Shown: positions 22,658-34,215 of the stretch, piece by piece
Layout: every line of letters starts with the position of its first letter
Numbering within the stretch: the stretch's first letter is position 1
Assembly: GCA_902806565.1 (NCBI GenBank)
Contig: CADCXA010000021.1
Span: forward strand, 1,550,001 to 1,614,000
Length of the DNA stretch: 64,000 nt
Source of the DNA: Hypoxylon rubiginosum
Taxonomy: Eukaryota > Ascomycota > Sordariomycetes > Xylariales > Hypoxylaceae
Reading direction: 5' to 3'
The notes under the pieces: generated by a model
What the model was told of the DNA's origin: nothing
The model's input: only the letters and a program-made list of their open reading frames with translations
Database searches by the model: none
Translations under genes and position numbers: made by a program

Positions 22658-25427
22658 CTATTGCTGCTGCCGTTGGGGTCGTGGCCTGGTAATATTAGGA
22701 CCGGTCCCGATCCCCGTCAGCGTCCGCACCGCCCAGTGAAGCCAACTCTCCGTCTCGAGCTGTATCTTTACCTCGTCGGCCCTACGCTCCACGTCGTCGA
22801 CTTGCGCCTCGAACTGTGCGACCCCTTCCTCGACGTCCGAGACACGGGAGACAAGGGCGTTAATCTCGTACTCCAGCTTGGCCGCCTGCACCTCAACTTC
22901 CTTTAGTGCCTCCGTGATATATGCTCTCTGTTCGCTGATCGTTTCTTGAGAGCTCTCCTTGGTATGGTTATATGCGTCTGTGCGCTGGAAGTAGAGTTGT
23001 TGTAACTGTTCATGTTGTCTTGCGTACTCATCGTCGATCCCTTCGATCAACTTAATCTTCTCGTTCACCCATGGCTCGATGCTCTGTTTAACATCAAGAA
23101 TATTCACATATAGACTCTTAGCAAGTTCCGTGAGGTACGTTTGTCTCTCGGGCATATTCCAGTCTCTCTCCTGGCCAAAGTCCACTATTTCTTCTTGTCG
23201 TAAGAGGGCCTCCTCGGCGTCTCCAAAGGACAGCCTTCGAGCCCACCGGGCTTCATTTAGACAACCACGCTGTAAAGGTTTCTCAGTCCCTATGCTATGC
23301 CGTCTGTGAAGATTAGACAAATTTGTGTTGAATTGTTCTGCTTCAACAAATGGGCCCTGCAGGTCACTCTCAGCACAAAGCGAACCGGTAACAGAAGACT
23401 CGACTGCTGCCGCCATTTCATTTCGCATCTCGCTGGCGTTTGAGACCTTTTTGATATCGCTGCCGATTGCTTTTGGTACATCCCCATTCATGTGAAGTGC
23501 TGACCGAGGTTCCTTAGTAGGCGTGTCGTCCGACCCTAGCAAGAGAATCGAGGCGGGCGCTGATTCGACTTCTCTTTCCCTCTTCATGCCATTCAGGTAC
23601 TCTTCTGGCTTATTCTTCCAGGTAAACGCCCTACCGATTTGGCCAGGCGCCGGACTTGGGCTTGCTAGGTACCCCACTGAGGAGTCAGAGAGAATAGAAG
23701 ATCGCGGTCCAGAGATGGTGGTTTCAGATGATTCGTCTTTCGACGGTCTGCTGTTATGGCCGCGTAGTCCGCCGCCGCTATACACTGCATCTTTTATTCG
23801 TCCGAGACCAGAGCGAGCATCCCGAGCAACACTCTTGAAGACGCCACGCCGAGCATCCCTCTCCCCAGTGCTCTCTCCTATGCTGGCCGTGGATCCGGGT
23901 GCGGGCGTAGAATAGACGCCTGGAGTATCCTCTCGTCGGCGAGGCTCCGGTTCTTCTTCGACGGGGGCCACATGCGTCTTCTTGGTCTGGCCAGAAGCGT
24001 CCTCTTTGCCAAACAAGATGTTTCCCATGTCGGGAATGGGTTTTTCGTGGTTGTCTACAGTAGAACGCTTGGGCTTGCCGAGCCATAGCCATTTCGCGCG
24101 CTCTCCTGAGGCTAAGCTCACAAACCTATCAAGATCCAGAGTCTCGATATCTCCGATCCCTCCTTTATCGCGTCCACTAACCATGCCGAGAACGATCTCA
24201 CCACGTTTCCCGCCTATTTCGGACACTGTTGACTTAACAGCCTTCTGCACGCCCCAGCCCTCTCCCGCAGCTGCTTTCGCGGTGGCGGTGTGGAGCCTAT
24301 GCATCGTCTGGCGGTCTAATCGACGACTTCTTTCCAGCTTTTGGTATTTTTGAAAGTACGATATGCCTCTCTCAGTTGAGTCGATATCGAAGACATCTTT
24401 AGGCACAGGGGCTCCAAGGTAGCTCAACCTGTTTCGCGCACCCATCAACAAGCCAAGCAGCGCAACGACAGTAGTTGGTCCCAAAATACCGTCAGTCGGT
24501 TCTATGTTGTAGTATTCCGCTCCAAACTCGGTCCACCAATCCCCAATAGCAGTTTCAGTGACATCACATAAAAGTCCGTCGATGTATACCTGCTCGAGCT
24601 TTCCGAATATTAACAGGGCCACCTGGCACATCTTGACCAACTCAACCACCGCATCAGAAAAGGGAACCTTGTCGGTAGTCTTATACAGCTGATAGAACTT
24701 GGCCTTTGCCGCCCCACTAGGTTCAGATAAAGTCATGCCAGCTCGACCAGAGCATCCTAGCCTCTTGAGGTCCTCGTTGACGATAAATTCCCTTCGATGT
24801 TCCTTGATATCCCCATCAGGTACTGGTATAACGGTTAGGGCAGAAGGGAAGCTGCTCAGATTCGTCACCATTAACTCGCCCAAGTTCGTGTCTTTCGGTC
24901 GCGCATGGTACTGCTGGATAGCTTTGAAGTAAAGGCGCAGCTTTAGCGACCAAGCTTTTTCGTCAGCCGGAACGCCCAACACACCGACCACAACAGAATG
25001 CTTCTCGTCTCCGGTATATGTGACGATAACAAGGGTAGGCGACTGGCGGGAGCAGGCCCATTGTTCGACTAGGTATAGCTCGTAACCTTGGAGCTCTTGT
25101 CTCCGCTCGACGACGGTAACGCATGGGTCCTCTTCTAAGTACCTGCGGAGAGAGGAAGAAAGGTATTAGCGGTGATGCGCAGACTAGTTGTAGCTGTATA
25201 GGATCCATAGCATACCTGAAGGCTACAGGGTCGGGTATAATGACGTGGCGTTGGGGAATTGGCGAAGATGTCTTGGAAAGGTTGGAAAGGGGAGTTATCG
25301 ACCCATCGAGTTGGCTTGTAATAGTATTTCCTCGTGAGGAAGCTCTCGAAAGTGCAGATCCATCCTCTCTTTGGACCTTAGCTTCGGTTTGGAGTATTGG
25401 TGGTCGCAACGACTTGGTTGACGACAT
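22658..25427 (-). CDS. STB6-like (Sin3-binding protein family)
   Basis: Two exons, 25427-25216 and 25142-22658, flank a 73-nt GT..AG intron and give 898 residues. The junction rebuilds the conserved DPVAFRYLEEDP block. It is followed by ELQGYELYLVEQWAC and VTYTGDE, which mark the N-terminal domain shared by Stb6/Stb2-type proteins that associate with the Sin3 corepressor in yeast. The N-terminal domain spans about 55-360, with the conserved WWTEFG and GILGPTTVVALLGLLMGARNRL segments. A long disordered Ser/Pro/Glu-rich middle (about 370-620) follows. The C-terminal coiled coil (about 690-870) contains NEKIKLIEGIDDEYARQ and LEYEINALVSRVSDVEE. I chose the start at 25427 because it is the first in-frame ATG. 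The frame stays open to at least 25496, so a longer N-terminus is possible. Chromatin repression is a family-based guess. Confidence 0.88.
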
Positions 25428-26416
25428 GGCTGGAATCCATGCACAACAGGCCCTCGATCTTGGAGTATTCCGATGTTCATATTGCGCTGAGAACAAGTAG
25501 CGAAGGGAGCATAGCGACTAGGTCTAGGTCTAGCAAAGAAAAGAAAAAAAAGGTTAAGACGTTGGTTACTACAGCGAATGTCTCTGCTCCTGCACCTGTT
25601 CCCGTCGTACACGTATTACGTATGGTCGAACTTGGTATTGGCATGTGATGGAGAGGATGTTCGGATGTTACGTTGGCTCTCTTGAATTAGTGATTTAGAG
25701 GTGTAGCTCAGGGTAGTACTTAATAAATAGAGCTTTATGCACGTAGAAGGCAAGGGAGAGGTAGGCAGCTCAGCTGTTAATAGCCCCTGAAACAAAGCCT
25801 CGGGTATTCTAATCAAGTCGCCAAGTCGCCAACATACAGGCCAGCATTACAGGCTACAGGCCAGCATAGCCCAGGGGCAGCTGTGCGTAGTGGGGTTTTA
25901 TGCGTCATTGGCAAAGGCAAGCAGACTGGCAGACAACAGGCCCCGCTTTTACATAAAGAGACGGTCAATCCCCCTACTAATTTTGGTCACCCTTGACTGT
26001 AATTAACTGTAATTCTGAAAATACCCCGAGAGCAAGGAATGTAAGGTCGGCATGTCACGGCCGTAATAAACTGCTAGTGAGGTATCTTTTTATCACCTTA
26101 TCGGCTCCAGCGGCGTATGTCCGGCATACGGAGAGTTGCAGCATCAATTCGAACTACATCCAAAACTTATCCCGACAGCTGCAATCGTTCAAATTGAAGC
26201 TCGACTGCTTTTCGCCTTTCAACCAATGGTGGCATATACTTGATCGAGATGAAAACCAGTAACGCCGCTTATGCTTGTTTCCTGTGACGGGCCAAGCTTA
26301 GACAACATTCGACTTCGACTGAACATCGACACGCGACACTCCCAAGGAGCCGGGACGAATACCAGCCTTTTTATTTCAGGTCATACAAACCCGCGAGCTA
26401 CCACTAAAATACATAA
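25428..26416. promoter_or_regulatory. Divergent intergenic region, STB6-like gene / RMD5
   Basis: This is the 989 bp between two divergent start codons. It includes a short direct repeat, CAGGCCAGCAT, at about 25838-25867 and no other clear motif. No gene is supported. Confidence 0.5.
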
Positions 26417-27805
26417 ATGGCCTATCTGCAGTTACAGAAAGACCTTGACAAGCTGACCGGCTCAGCTAAGCTGGCCGATGCGGTCCAAGATGTCGACGAG
26501 ATCATAGACCTTCTCACCACTGCTCGGGACAGCATAGCACGAGGTAAACCAGAATGTTCTCTGACCACCCTCGAACCAATTTACACCGTGAATATTAACC
26601 TTTTTTCATACACAGTTGGCGATACGCATACCATGAGTCTGACACTTACGAAGCTACAAAACCCTGTAAAAGAACAACTAGACGGACTAAATACCAGTTT
26701 GAAGCATGTATATAAGGCACAGAATGAGTTCAACAAGTCCCTCCGGACGGCCTTTTCCAAAGCCGAGGGTGCACTTCCTACCGACCGCGATCCCATGGCC
26801 TCGCACTCGGCCCTGATCAACCGTGCCATCGCTATGCACCTCCTGCGCGAGGGCCAATTCGGCGTGGCATCTACGTTTATAAACGAAGCACAACCGCAGA
26901 GCCAAACGACACCAAGTCCGCAACCCCATACCCAGCAGGCGCCTTCTATATTACAGTCGCGGATGGCATCATCCGAACCCCCGACACCCACCGACACCAT
27001 CATAACCGACGCCGACATCCCCTCCGACCTCACGGCCCTGCAGTCGCAAGCCCTGCAGTCCTCCTTCGCCGACATGTACTCGATCCTGTCGGCCCTGAAA
27101 GCGCACAGCCTGCTGCCCGCCATCGGCTGGGCGCGGGAGAACTGCATCGAGCTCGAGGCGCGCGGGTCCAACCTCGAGTTCGAGCTCTGCAAGCTGCAGT
27201 TCATCTGGCTCTTCAAGGGCCCCGCCGTCAACGGCCTCCCCGACACGGCCGGCAACGGCGTCCAGGGCGCGCTGCAGTACGCGCGCGACAACTTCGGCCG
27301 CTTCCAGCACCGCCACCTGCGCGAGATCCAGCAGCTCAGCGGCGCCATGGTGTACTCGCGGGACCTCGAGTACTCGCCCTACAGCGCCATCTTCGACATC
27401 TCGGCCGCCTTCGAGGACGTCGCCTCCTCCTTCACGCGCGAGTTCTGCTCCCTTTTGGGGTTGTCGGCCGAGTCCCCGCTCTACGTGGCGGCGACGGCCG
27501 GCGCCTTCGCCCTGCCGCAGCTCGTCAAGTTCACCAGCAAGACGCGCGCGAAAGGGACCGAGTGGACGACGGCCAACGAGCTCGCCTTCGAGACCCCGCT
27601 CCCCCGCAGCATGATGTACCACTCCGTCTTCGTCTGCCCCGTCAGCAAGGAGCAGACCACCGACGAGAACCCCCCCGTCATCCTCCCCTGCGGCCACGTC
27701 CTCGCCCGCGAGAGCCTCCAGCGCCTCGCCAAGGGCACCCGGTACAAGTGCCCCTACTGCCCCAGCGAAGGGGTCGTCAAGGACGCCAAGGAGATCATAC
27801 TGTGA
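26417..27805 (+). CDS. RMD5: GID/CTLH E3 ligase RING subunit Rmd5 (Gid2)
   Basis: Two exons, 26417-26543 and 26616-27805, give 438 residues. The 72-nt intron (GTAAAC..CACAG, with ATTAACC branch) is a multiple of three and has no stop, so unspliced RNA would read through to 462 residues. I prefer the spliced form because it restores ARDSIARVGDTHTMSLTLTK. A LisH-like segment lies at about 101-130 (HSALINRAIAMHLLREG), CTLH at about 190-245 (LKAHSLLPAIGWARENC) and a CRA-type region follows. The C-terminal RING-like domain (about 380-438) reads CPVSKEQTTDENPP, CGHVLARESL and CPYCPSEG, the divergent RMND5-type ligase module. Rmd5 is a catalytic RING partner in the GID complex, which ubiquitylates gluconeogenic enzymes in yeast. 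The last 800 nt is almost saturated for G/C at third positions. Confidence 0.95.
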   Translation: MAYLQLQKDLDKLTGSAKLADAVQDVDEIIDLLTTARDSIARGKPECSLTTLEPIYTVNINLFSYTVGDTHTMSLTLTKLQNPVKEQLDGLNTSLKHVYKAQNEFNKSLRTAFSKAEGALPTDRDPMASHSALINRAIAMHLLREGQFGVASTFINEAQPQSQTTPSPQPHTQQAPSILQSRMASSEPPTPTDTIITDADIPSDLTALQSQALQSSFADMYSILSALKAHSLLPAIGWARENCIELEARGSNLEFELCKLQFIWLFKGPAVNGLPDTAGNGVQGALQYARDNFGRFQHRHLREIQQLSGAMVYSRDLEYSPYSAIFDISAAFEDVASSFTREFCSLLGLSAESPLYVAATAGAFALPQLVKFTSKTRAKGTEWTTANELAFETPLPRSMMYHSVFVCPVSKEQTTDENPPVILPCGHVLARESLQRLAKGTRYKCPYCPSEGVVKDAKEIIL

Positions 27806-29952
27806 TTTTCTCTTTTTTTTTTATTGCTACCGAGATAGGGGCAGATTTTATGCTTTAGTAGGTACCGAGTCAGGCGTCATTCTTGTCTTCAGGGCGCGAA
27901 ACTGAAAGTTCGATTTGATCCACGGCGTTTAATGAGCAACGGACTGGGCTGGCTTTGGTTTTTGGTTTAGGTTACCTAAGGTAGGTAGGTAGGCAGGCAG
28001 GCTAAAGGAATCATCGATTATTTTTACATCTCTCCACACATCGTGGATTGTAGGTTACGGAGAAAGAAGGTCGGGCAGAGGCGTATTATAACACTCATTG
28101 GCTAGCTACCTTGTTGGCTCTAGATGCCATATCCATCATGCCTTTTTGTAGCATGTTTATGCTATGTCATGTCAATGTTGTTCAAATAAAGTTAGCTTGA
28201 ATCTCGTATGGTTAATTACCTCTGTCATGGTATGATGTGAAAGCCGGGAGTTTCCTGCCAATATCTAAGAGTTACATGGCTAATTCAGCCCAGCCTATAT
28301 TTATTAACAACTTTTATTCCAGCTAACATAGTCTTTCTTAATACTTAGGTATACTCAAGTCTATACTCCATGCTAGGTAACATTACTGTAACTTGATAGT
28401 CGTGTCGATTCCATCACCAGCAATAAAGAACTCAACTACTGCAGTGTCGAATAGGCTAGGTACCTGGGTATATAAAAACACCCATTACCTATGGTCAACT
28501 TACCTACCTAGGTTGCATTATACATAAGCTATCTTTCAAACTCCTAAGGTCTTCTAATACGATGGGGGCTATTATCTAGATCTGAGGTATAATTGGAATA
28601 AAGAGCTGGCTGGCTCTTGTATCATCTATATATTGCAGAGTTAACCTGCCTAACACGCGCGATATTATTGAGTTGAAGCTACGACTAAGACACGTAATGA
28701 GTCATGCCCCCCTTTATATGGCAAGCGCGCAGGTTTTTAACGTTAGACAACTCTAATATGGCCTTAAACAAGACACAATGTCTACTTTCACCTTCCTCTA
28801 TAAGCCTTTAAGATGACCTCGTGACTTGCTGTCCTTAGACTTAAAGGGAGGCACACCCGCCTGCAACTCTTAGTCTACACCGAGCTGCTCTGAAGGGACC
28901 TCTGAATTGGGTAGTTTCGAGCCCCATTTTGTTCACCCTTGCCGAGAAATATCACCAGCCTATTGCAAGCGGAAGCTCTGGCCAAGTTTGATTGTTTTGA
29001 ACTTGAAGTGTCATGCGTCGTAGAAAAACCGCTGCCTGACTTTAAAGCATTATTAACCCGAAGCAAGATGGAGTTGAAAATTGACACTACGTACATGTAA
29101 CTAAGCACGCCTTGAATTGATTTCACTGGAAAGTATGTAGTCACTTAAGGGAACGGCTGAAATGCCTGAGGCTTAGTTATGTTATAAGGATAGCCTTCAC
29201 CTAACTACATGGTTTGAAAAGGAGATAGCACCGCAAAGTTGTTTAGTAGTTCTAATGAGCTTAGCACATCACAAGTCTGAGATATAGGAGTATTGGGGTT
29301 TGGTAGCTTGGGAATATCAGGGAAGATATATTCAATTCCTATCAGGACTATGTGATTTTCTCCCTATTGACTCTTTCAAATGTAGTTTTTTTCTTTAAAT
29401 CTTAAACCTCAGTCTAGAGCCTAGTTGCTCAATCAAGGGTCGCCAACACGAGAAAAGACCTCATTAGTGATAGAATCTCAGTTTTTATTTAGCTGAGCTA
29501 TCTGAGCTAGATGCAAGAACCGGACATGCCGCCATCTCTATTGTCGAAAAAGCCTGATCCATGCAATTGAGCCGGGAATATCGAACTTTGGGGGTATCCT
29601 CCTTTCTTCCATCACGAAAAACGCACTGGTACAATAATGTTCCTCCTCTTCCAGTTTGTGGGCAGACTACTTATCCAGATCATCAAGTCCGAATGTAGAC
29701 GCCGAAGGGCTTTTTGAAGAAAGAAAAAACAAACACGTAAAATGACTCCTGTCCTATAACTCCCAGGAGGCTGTACCTAGATTCGATCGCTAAACGCCAG
29801 AAGGAAAATGTGAAGTCCGTGAAAACCATCCTTCTTATTCCACGAGAGGGTGCCACAATAGGCTGGATATCTGGGGGGGAATGCTCGGAAAGGAAAGTCG
29901 TGTAATCGTATCACTTTGTACATCTATAATGTCCCGCTTCTACTTTGGGCTC
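27806..29952. other. 2.1-kb AT-rich intergenic region
   Basis: No gene is supported. The first 300 bp is the RMD5 3' flank. Two palindrome clusters related to TACCTAGGTA sit at about 27971-28000 and 28456-28511. From about 28200 to 29500 the base composition is visibly AT-rich and all frames are closed. It could be old repeat DNA degraded by RIP, but no terminal repeats or coding remnants are recognisable. Confidence 0.55.
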
Positions 29953-31364
29953 TTAGTCGATCGTCATTCTGGTAGGCAGCGGGGCCTGCTTGACGTCATT
30001 CATCGAATAACTCGCCTGGTCCTTGTCGATCTCTTGGCGCGGACTGTTGAGGTGGTGCTTCAGACCACGACCAAAGTTGAACAGGCAGACCAATGCGTTG
30101 ATGATGGTCAGGATGATGAGGATGATCGTAAGCACGGCAAATGCGGTCAACGACTTTCGGACCGGCATGTAATACTGCTGCTCGATGGGGTCGTAAATTC
30201 GGGCAAGCTTGTAGATAAAGTAGGCAAGGCCGCCGAGGTAGAGAATCATGATGACGATCATGCCAAACTTCCACTCACGTCGAGTAAACCATGCGGCACA
30301 AAGGAGAATGGCGATGGTAATAGGGATGGCAGCAGCGGTCAATCCGAACTCGGTACGGGTCTTGCCTCCGACGACGACGAGGAACTGAATCGTAAAACCG
30401 ATGAAGAAGAAGAAGTCGAACTTCAGAAGGGCAATGTAGACCTGCAGGACCTGTTAGTCGGATTTTCAGTTATTTCGTGTATGGGCACGAACCTGATAGT
30501 GTAGGAATCGCTTCTTCATCCTGTAGTCAGCTCCTATGTGCTTCAGAATGTCCCAGGCGAATTCCTGATACAGCTTCCATGCTATGAAGCTGATAACAAT
30601 CGTGTCGAATGCGATGATGCACGGGATAGCAATCAGAACTCCCTGAACCTCATCCCAAACGTTGGGGTCTAGAAAAGCGTTGTACCCTCGTAGAATAGTG
30701 ATGGCCTGGTGGATTTGGTCGATCTGGAGAGCGCCATAGACGAGGAAGGCTAGGTTGGCGATGCATAAGCCAATAACCTGAATAGTGTTCTTCATGCGAA
30801 GTGCATCCCAGACTAGTACAATATCGTAGATGAAGCCGAGCATCAGCAGACCGAGGAAGGTAGGAATGGTCTTGAGTTGCGATTCGCCATCACTCTTGTT
30901 GGCACCCCATTCCGCGTCAGTCATATCTTTGAGCCCACTCTGGAATTGGGCAAAGGTGTATCTTTAATCATTACTTATTAGTTTGAGGGACGAGTTTGTG
31001 CTCAATAGTGTCTAACTTACGACTCAAAGGCGATGCCGAGGATGGCCTGCACCGCAGCAGCGATGAAAAACAGTCGCGGCCATTTTCTAGTGAAGATCTC
31101 GCCCGTAGACTTCACCAGACTGCTAGTCCGGCTAGACTTTGTCCCGGCCATGGTAGGGCTGGCTCCGTTTCCGTGCGACTCGCGATACTGATATTGCTCT
31201 TGCGGGTATTGAGCGTACTCTTGCTGAGGAGGAGGATAGTTGAAGGACTGGTTAGAAGGGATCTGTTGGAAACCACCAGATTCCCCAGCCAAAAATGACT
31301 GCGAATCTCGATTGAACGCCAGATTGAAGATGTTGGACTCCTCCTGGTATGAGGAGTCGGACAA
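29953..31364 (-). CDS. UPF0658 Golgi apparatus membrane protein
   Basis: Three exons on the minus strand, up to 31021, 30961-30493 and 30441-29953, give about 433 residues if read from 31364. The cytosolic N-terminus is Gln/Pro/Tyr-rich (QQEYAQYPQEQYQY). About eight transmembrane helices follow, including LFFIAAAVQAILGIAF (rebuilt over intron 1 into the YTFAQFQ motif), GLLMLGFIYDIVLV, VIGLCIANLAFLVYGAL and FDFFFFIGFTIQFLVVV. In family members the YTFAQFQSG and LKFDFFFF motifs mark UPF0658. The function is unknown and the location is the Golgi by family. For exon 3 I chose the second AG (CTGCAG), because the first lies only two bases after the CTAAC branch. The 5' end is unresolved: codon 31364 is TTG, the in-frame codons back to a stop contain no ATG, and the first in-frame ATG (31151) would remove 71 residues. 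Confidence 0.85.
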
Positions 31365-34215
31365 ATAGCGAGTGCCGATAGAAACGATCGGAATCCCTTA
31401 TTGGCGATGAGAGTTACGAAGATTCGGTCGGGGAGGCTACCTCTCTATTAATCGGCAAATTGTATAGGTTTTCCACCACTGCCTCAAATGCGACTGATAG
31501 TCGGGTTATCAGGAGGGGCGACCAGCGTCGTGGCTGTGATGAAGTAATGAACAAAGAAGTCGGGCCTGTTTTTCGCAGACCAAAAATTATTCTGGGCTTC
31601 GTTTTAAGACGTCAACGCCAATTTAATCCAAGGTCGCGATGCACGTTTGTAACATGCGTGAGCGAAGGATGTATGTCCGATGGTGAGAATTGGTTGTACG
31701 TAGAAGGTCGGGAAGAGGGTTGGACGTGTTGGGTCGGCTGAAACAGGCTGACTGGTTTGAGCCGTGACGAGGGTGAAGCAGGGGGTGGTATTCGGTTCTG
31801 GCCGCCGGGCTAGACTGGTTGCTTGGCTGCCTTGTACGTCTTAGGGTTGATGTTGAAAGAGAAAATGCCTGGTTGTCGAGTTTCTCTTGTCACAACCTTC
31901 ACACAGAAGGATCGGTTCCGAATACTCAATAGCTGTAGTCGACACGGGTCTAAGCGAGCGGCAAAAGGAAAAATGGCTGGGTTAGATGCTTCGTATCGTG
32001 ACTGGGCAATGCAGCTTGTTGAAAGGAGTCGGTCGCCTGCTTTCGGGGGTACAGTAAGGAGATGGCCGACGTTGGTTGATGTATAGACGAGGGAGATGCA
32101 AGAAGAATTAACGAAATAAGTGAGAGAAATCACCTCGACGAAGGAGACGAGATGCCAGTGACGAAGTTGTTTTTGTTTTTTGTTGAATGGAACGAAGAAT
32201 TGAGTTTGGACCTTTTTTTCTCCTTTGGTAGGAAACCAAATCTGTCAAATGTCTGTCTGCTGACGGGACCAGGGACGGGGGGAGAAAGGTGCATGCAATG
32301 GAGCCTTTTTTTAGCGGGCTGTGCTGACACTGGAACTGACAAACTGGGGGGATTTTACGGGGATCGCCATGCGCTGAGATGTATGTACATGGCCTGCCAG
32401 CCCCGCTTAGTAGGACTTAAGGACTCTTTCGGTAGCCTTTGTTAGTGCGTTTGCTAAATAACTAGCGCTTGTTTGGCGAGCTCTAGCAGTTCTACTTATA
32501 GAGGGCTCCCGTTATAATAGCGGAAATACATGTAGCTCCCGGTGTGTACAGCCACCATAAGCGGCCTATCAAGTCCATCGTGGCCGTCCCATCGTGCCGC
32601 AATACGAAGTGCGATGCAACAGTTCTACAAGACCTATCGAATAGTTTGGAAGGGCTGGAAGGGAATTCTTCAAGAATCAAAGTCAACGAGTCATTTTTGT
32701 TTTCGTATCGGCAGGCAATCTTTTTTCTCATATATATGCGTACAATATCTTACACCTTACTATTGAGGTCTGCGAGGTCTTCAAGGTCTACGAGGGCTGT
32801 TAGCTACCAAGTCTCGTCTCGGTCTTTGGTTTAGGTACCATCACATTCGTGAATTCCCAATTGCCAAGTGCGCCTCTTGGTATTGTGTTTTTGGTATTTT
32901 GCTATTGTTGTATTGTTACTGTTACTATTATTTTTTAGTATTTCTTTTTTTTTTGTCCCTGTTTTGTGGTCGTCACTTTAAGATACAAACTTCCAAGTCC
33001 TGCAGAAGTCCAAACAGGAGCAAAGGCACAAGCGGTATTTCGTAGCGTGTCCCAGTTCCCTGGACCCTGCACAGGGGCCCTCGGGTTCTTTATGTAACAA
33101 ATTAAACTGTGCAAGGAGGCTGTTCGAGACGCAGGGAAAGGGACATTTAAGCCCATTAAAGACTACACTAGAGATCCACTTGCGGAACAATCCGTGGAAT
33201 CGTGAGGTAGACAGGCAGAGCAGACAGGCAGACAAGGCTCGACAGGGCAGAATCCTTAATGCCATGCCAATGCCAAGGTTGCTAAGCCACTGGAATGCTC
33301 AATATTCGACGTCAGCAAGTTGATGTCTCTTGATTCTTCTCAAAGTTCTCCGCATTGACCGTTACAATCGTGATCAAGTGTAAATACAGCCATCTAGATC
33401 TGTATCTTGGAACTTCTGAGATGGGCAATTATGGACTATGTGTTTGCATCATCGGAGGTGCCCCAGCCCATCCTCCCGAGGTATTCAAAACATGCCTGTA
33501 AGGGGCACGACTAGAAACTCGAAACAACGTGTTTCACCAGTTTTGAAACTACATAAACCGTACATACATACACATATGTAAGGTACGCGTAGGAGAATGT
33601 AGGCAAAAAGAATAAATAAACGCGAGACCAACATCTGCGGTGTCGAATTCTAAACCTTATGGTATCTACATATGTAGTTGACCGGCGTTGATTAAAAGCG
33701 TTTGCTAAATGTTAAAGATGTAGTACCTACATACTGTTCCAGTGGTCCGTAGAATCAGTGAATGGAAGGGTATAAAAGTCGGCAATGTCCCGTACAAATC
33801 TCTTTTGAGTATTCGTAGGATAATACCAACAACACAGCGTCATTGGATGCTATCTACAAGTATCTAATTGTAGGTAAACTGCACGTGCATGCAGGTTGGA
33901 AACTGCAAGTGATGCAGATGAACTACAGACCCAAATTCAAGAACCAATCAACAAGCATTTATCTTACATCAGCCACAGATCAACCCAGCTGTTAGGCTGT
34001 CTGCACTATTACCCCATTTTACATCCCCTGGTAAATAATTTAAGGCTGTGGCGGTGCGAACTTCCAGACTTCTTATTAGCGCGAGTGGATACGCGCTTAA
34101 GCCTGACTACGTCAAAAAAAGGCCCAGAGACATTTGAGACGCGATTTCGGCATCGCATCCATCAAATCTAACAACCAACGTGGGATATCTTAGGATATCT
34201 TCAATTCGCACCACC
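31365..34215. other. 2.85-kb divergent intergenic region
   Basis: This region lies between the UPF0658 gene and PPP4R2. Both promoters must lie at its ends. Open frames at 31460-32450 lack family features and start mainly from non-ATG codons. T-rich tracts occur at 32930-32955, and short ACATACATA-type repeats around 33560-33580. A missing first exon of the UPF0658 gene could be hidden near 31380-32400, but I could not identify it. Confidence 0.5.

Noticed and set aside
28911..28940. TTCGAGCCCC resembling a tRNA B box
   Set aside because: No matching A box, no acceptor-stem pairing and no anticodon arm at the right distance.
30442..30453. First AG (CTAACAG) as acceptor of UPF0658 exon 3
   Set aside because: The AG is too close to the CTAAC branch; the next AG, 12 nt on, stays in frame and gives HYQVYIALLKFDFFFF.
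29881..30504. 207-codon plus-strand frame opposite the UPF0658 gene
   Set aside because: It is antisense to three well-supported membrane-protein exons and consists of Asp/Glu/Gly-rich complement of hydrophobic codons.
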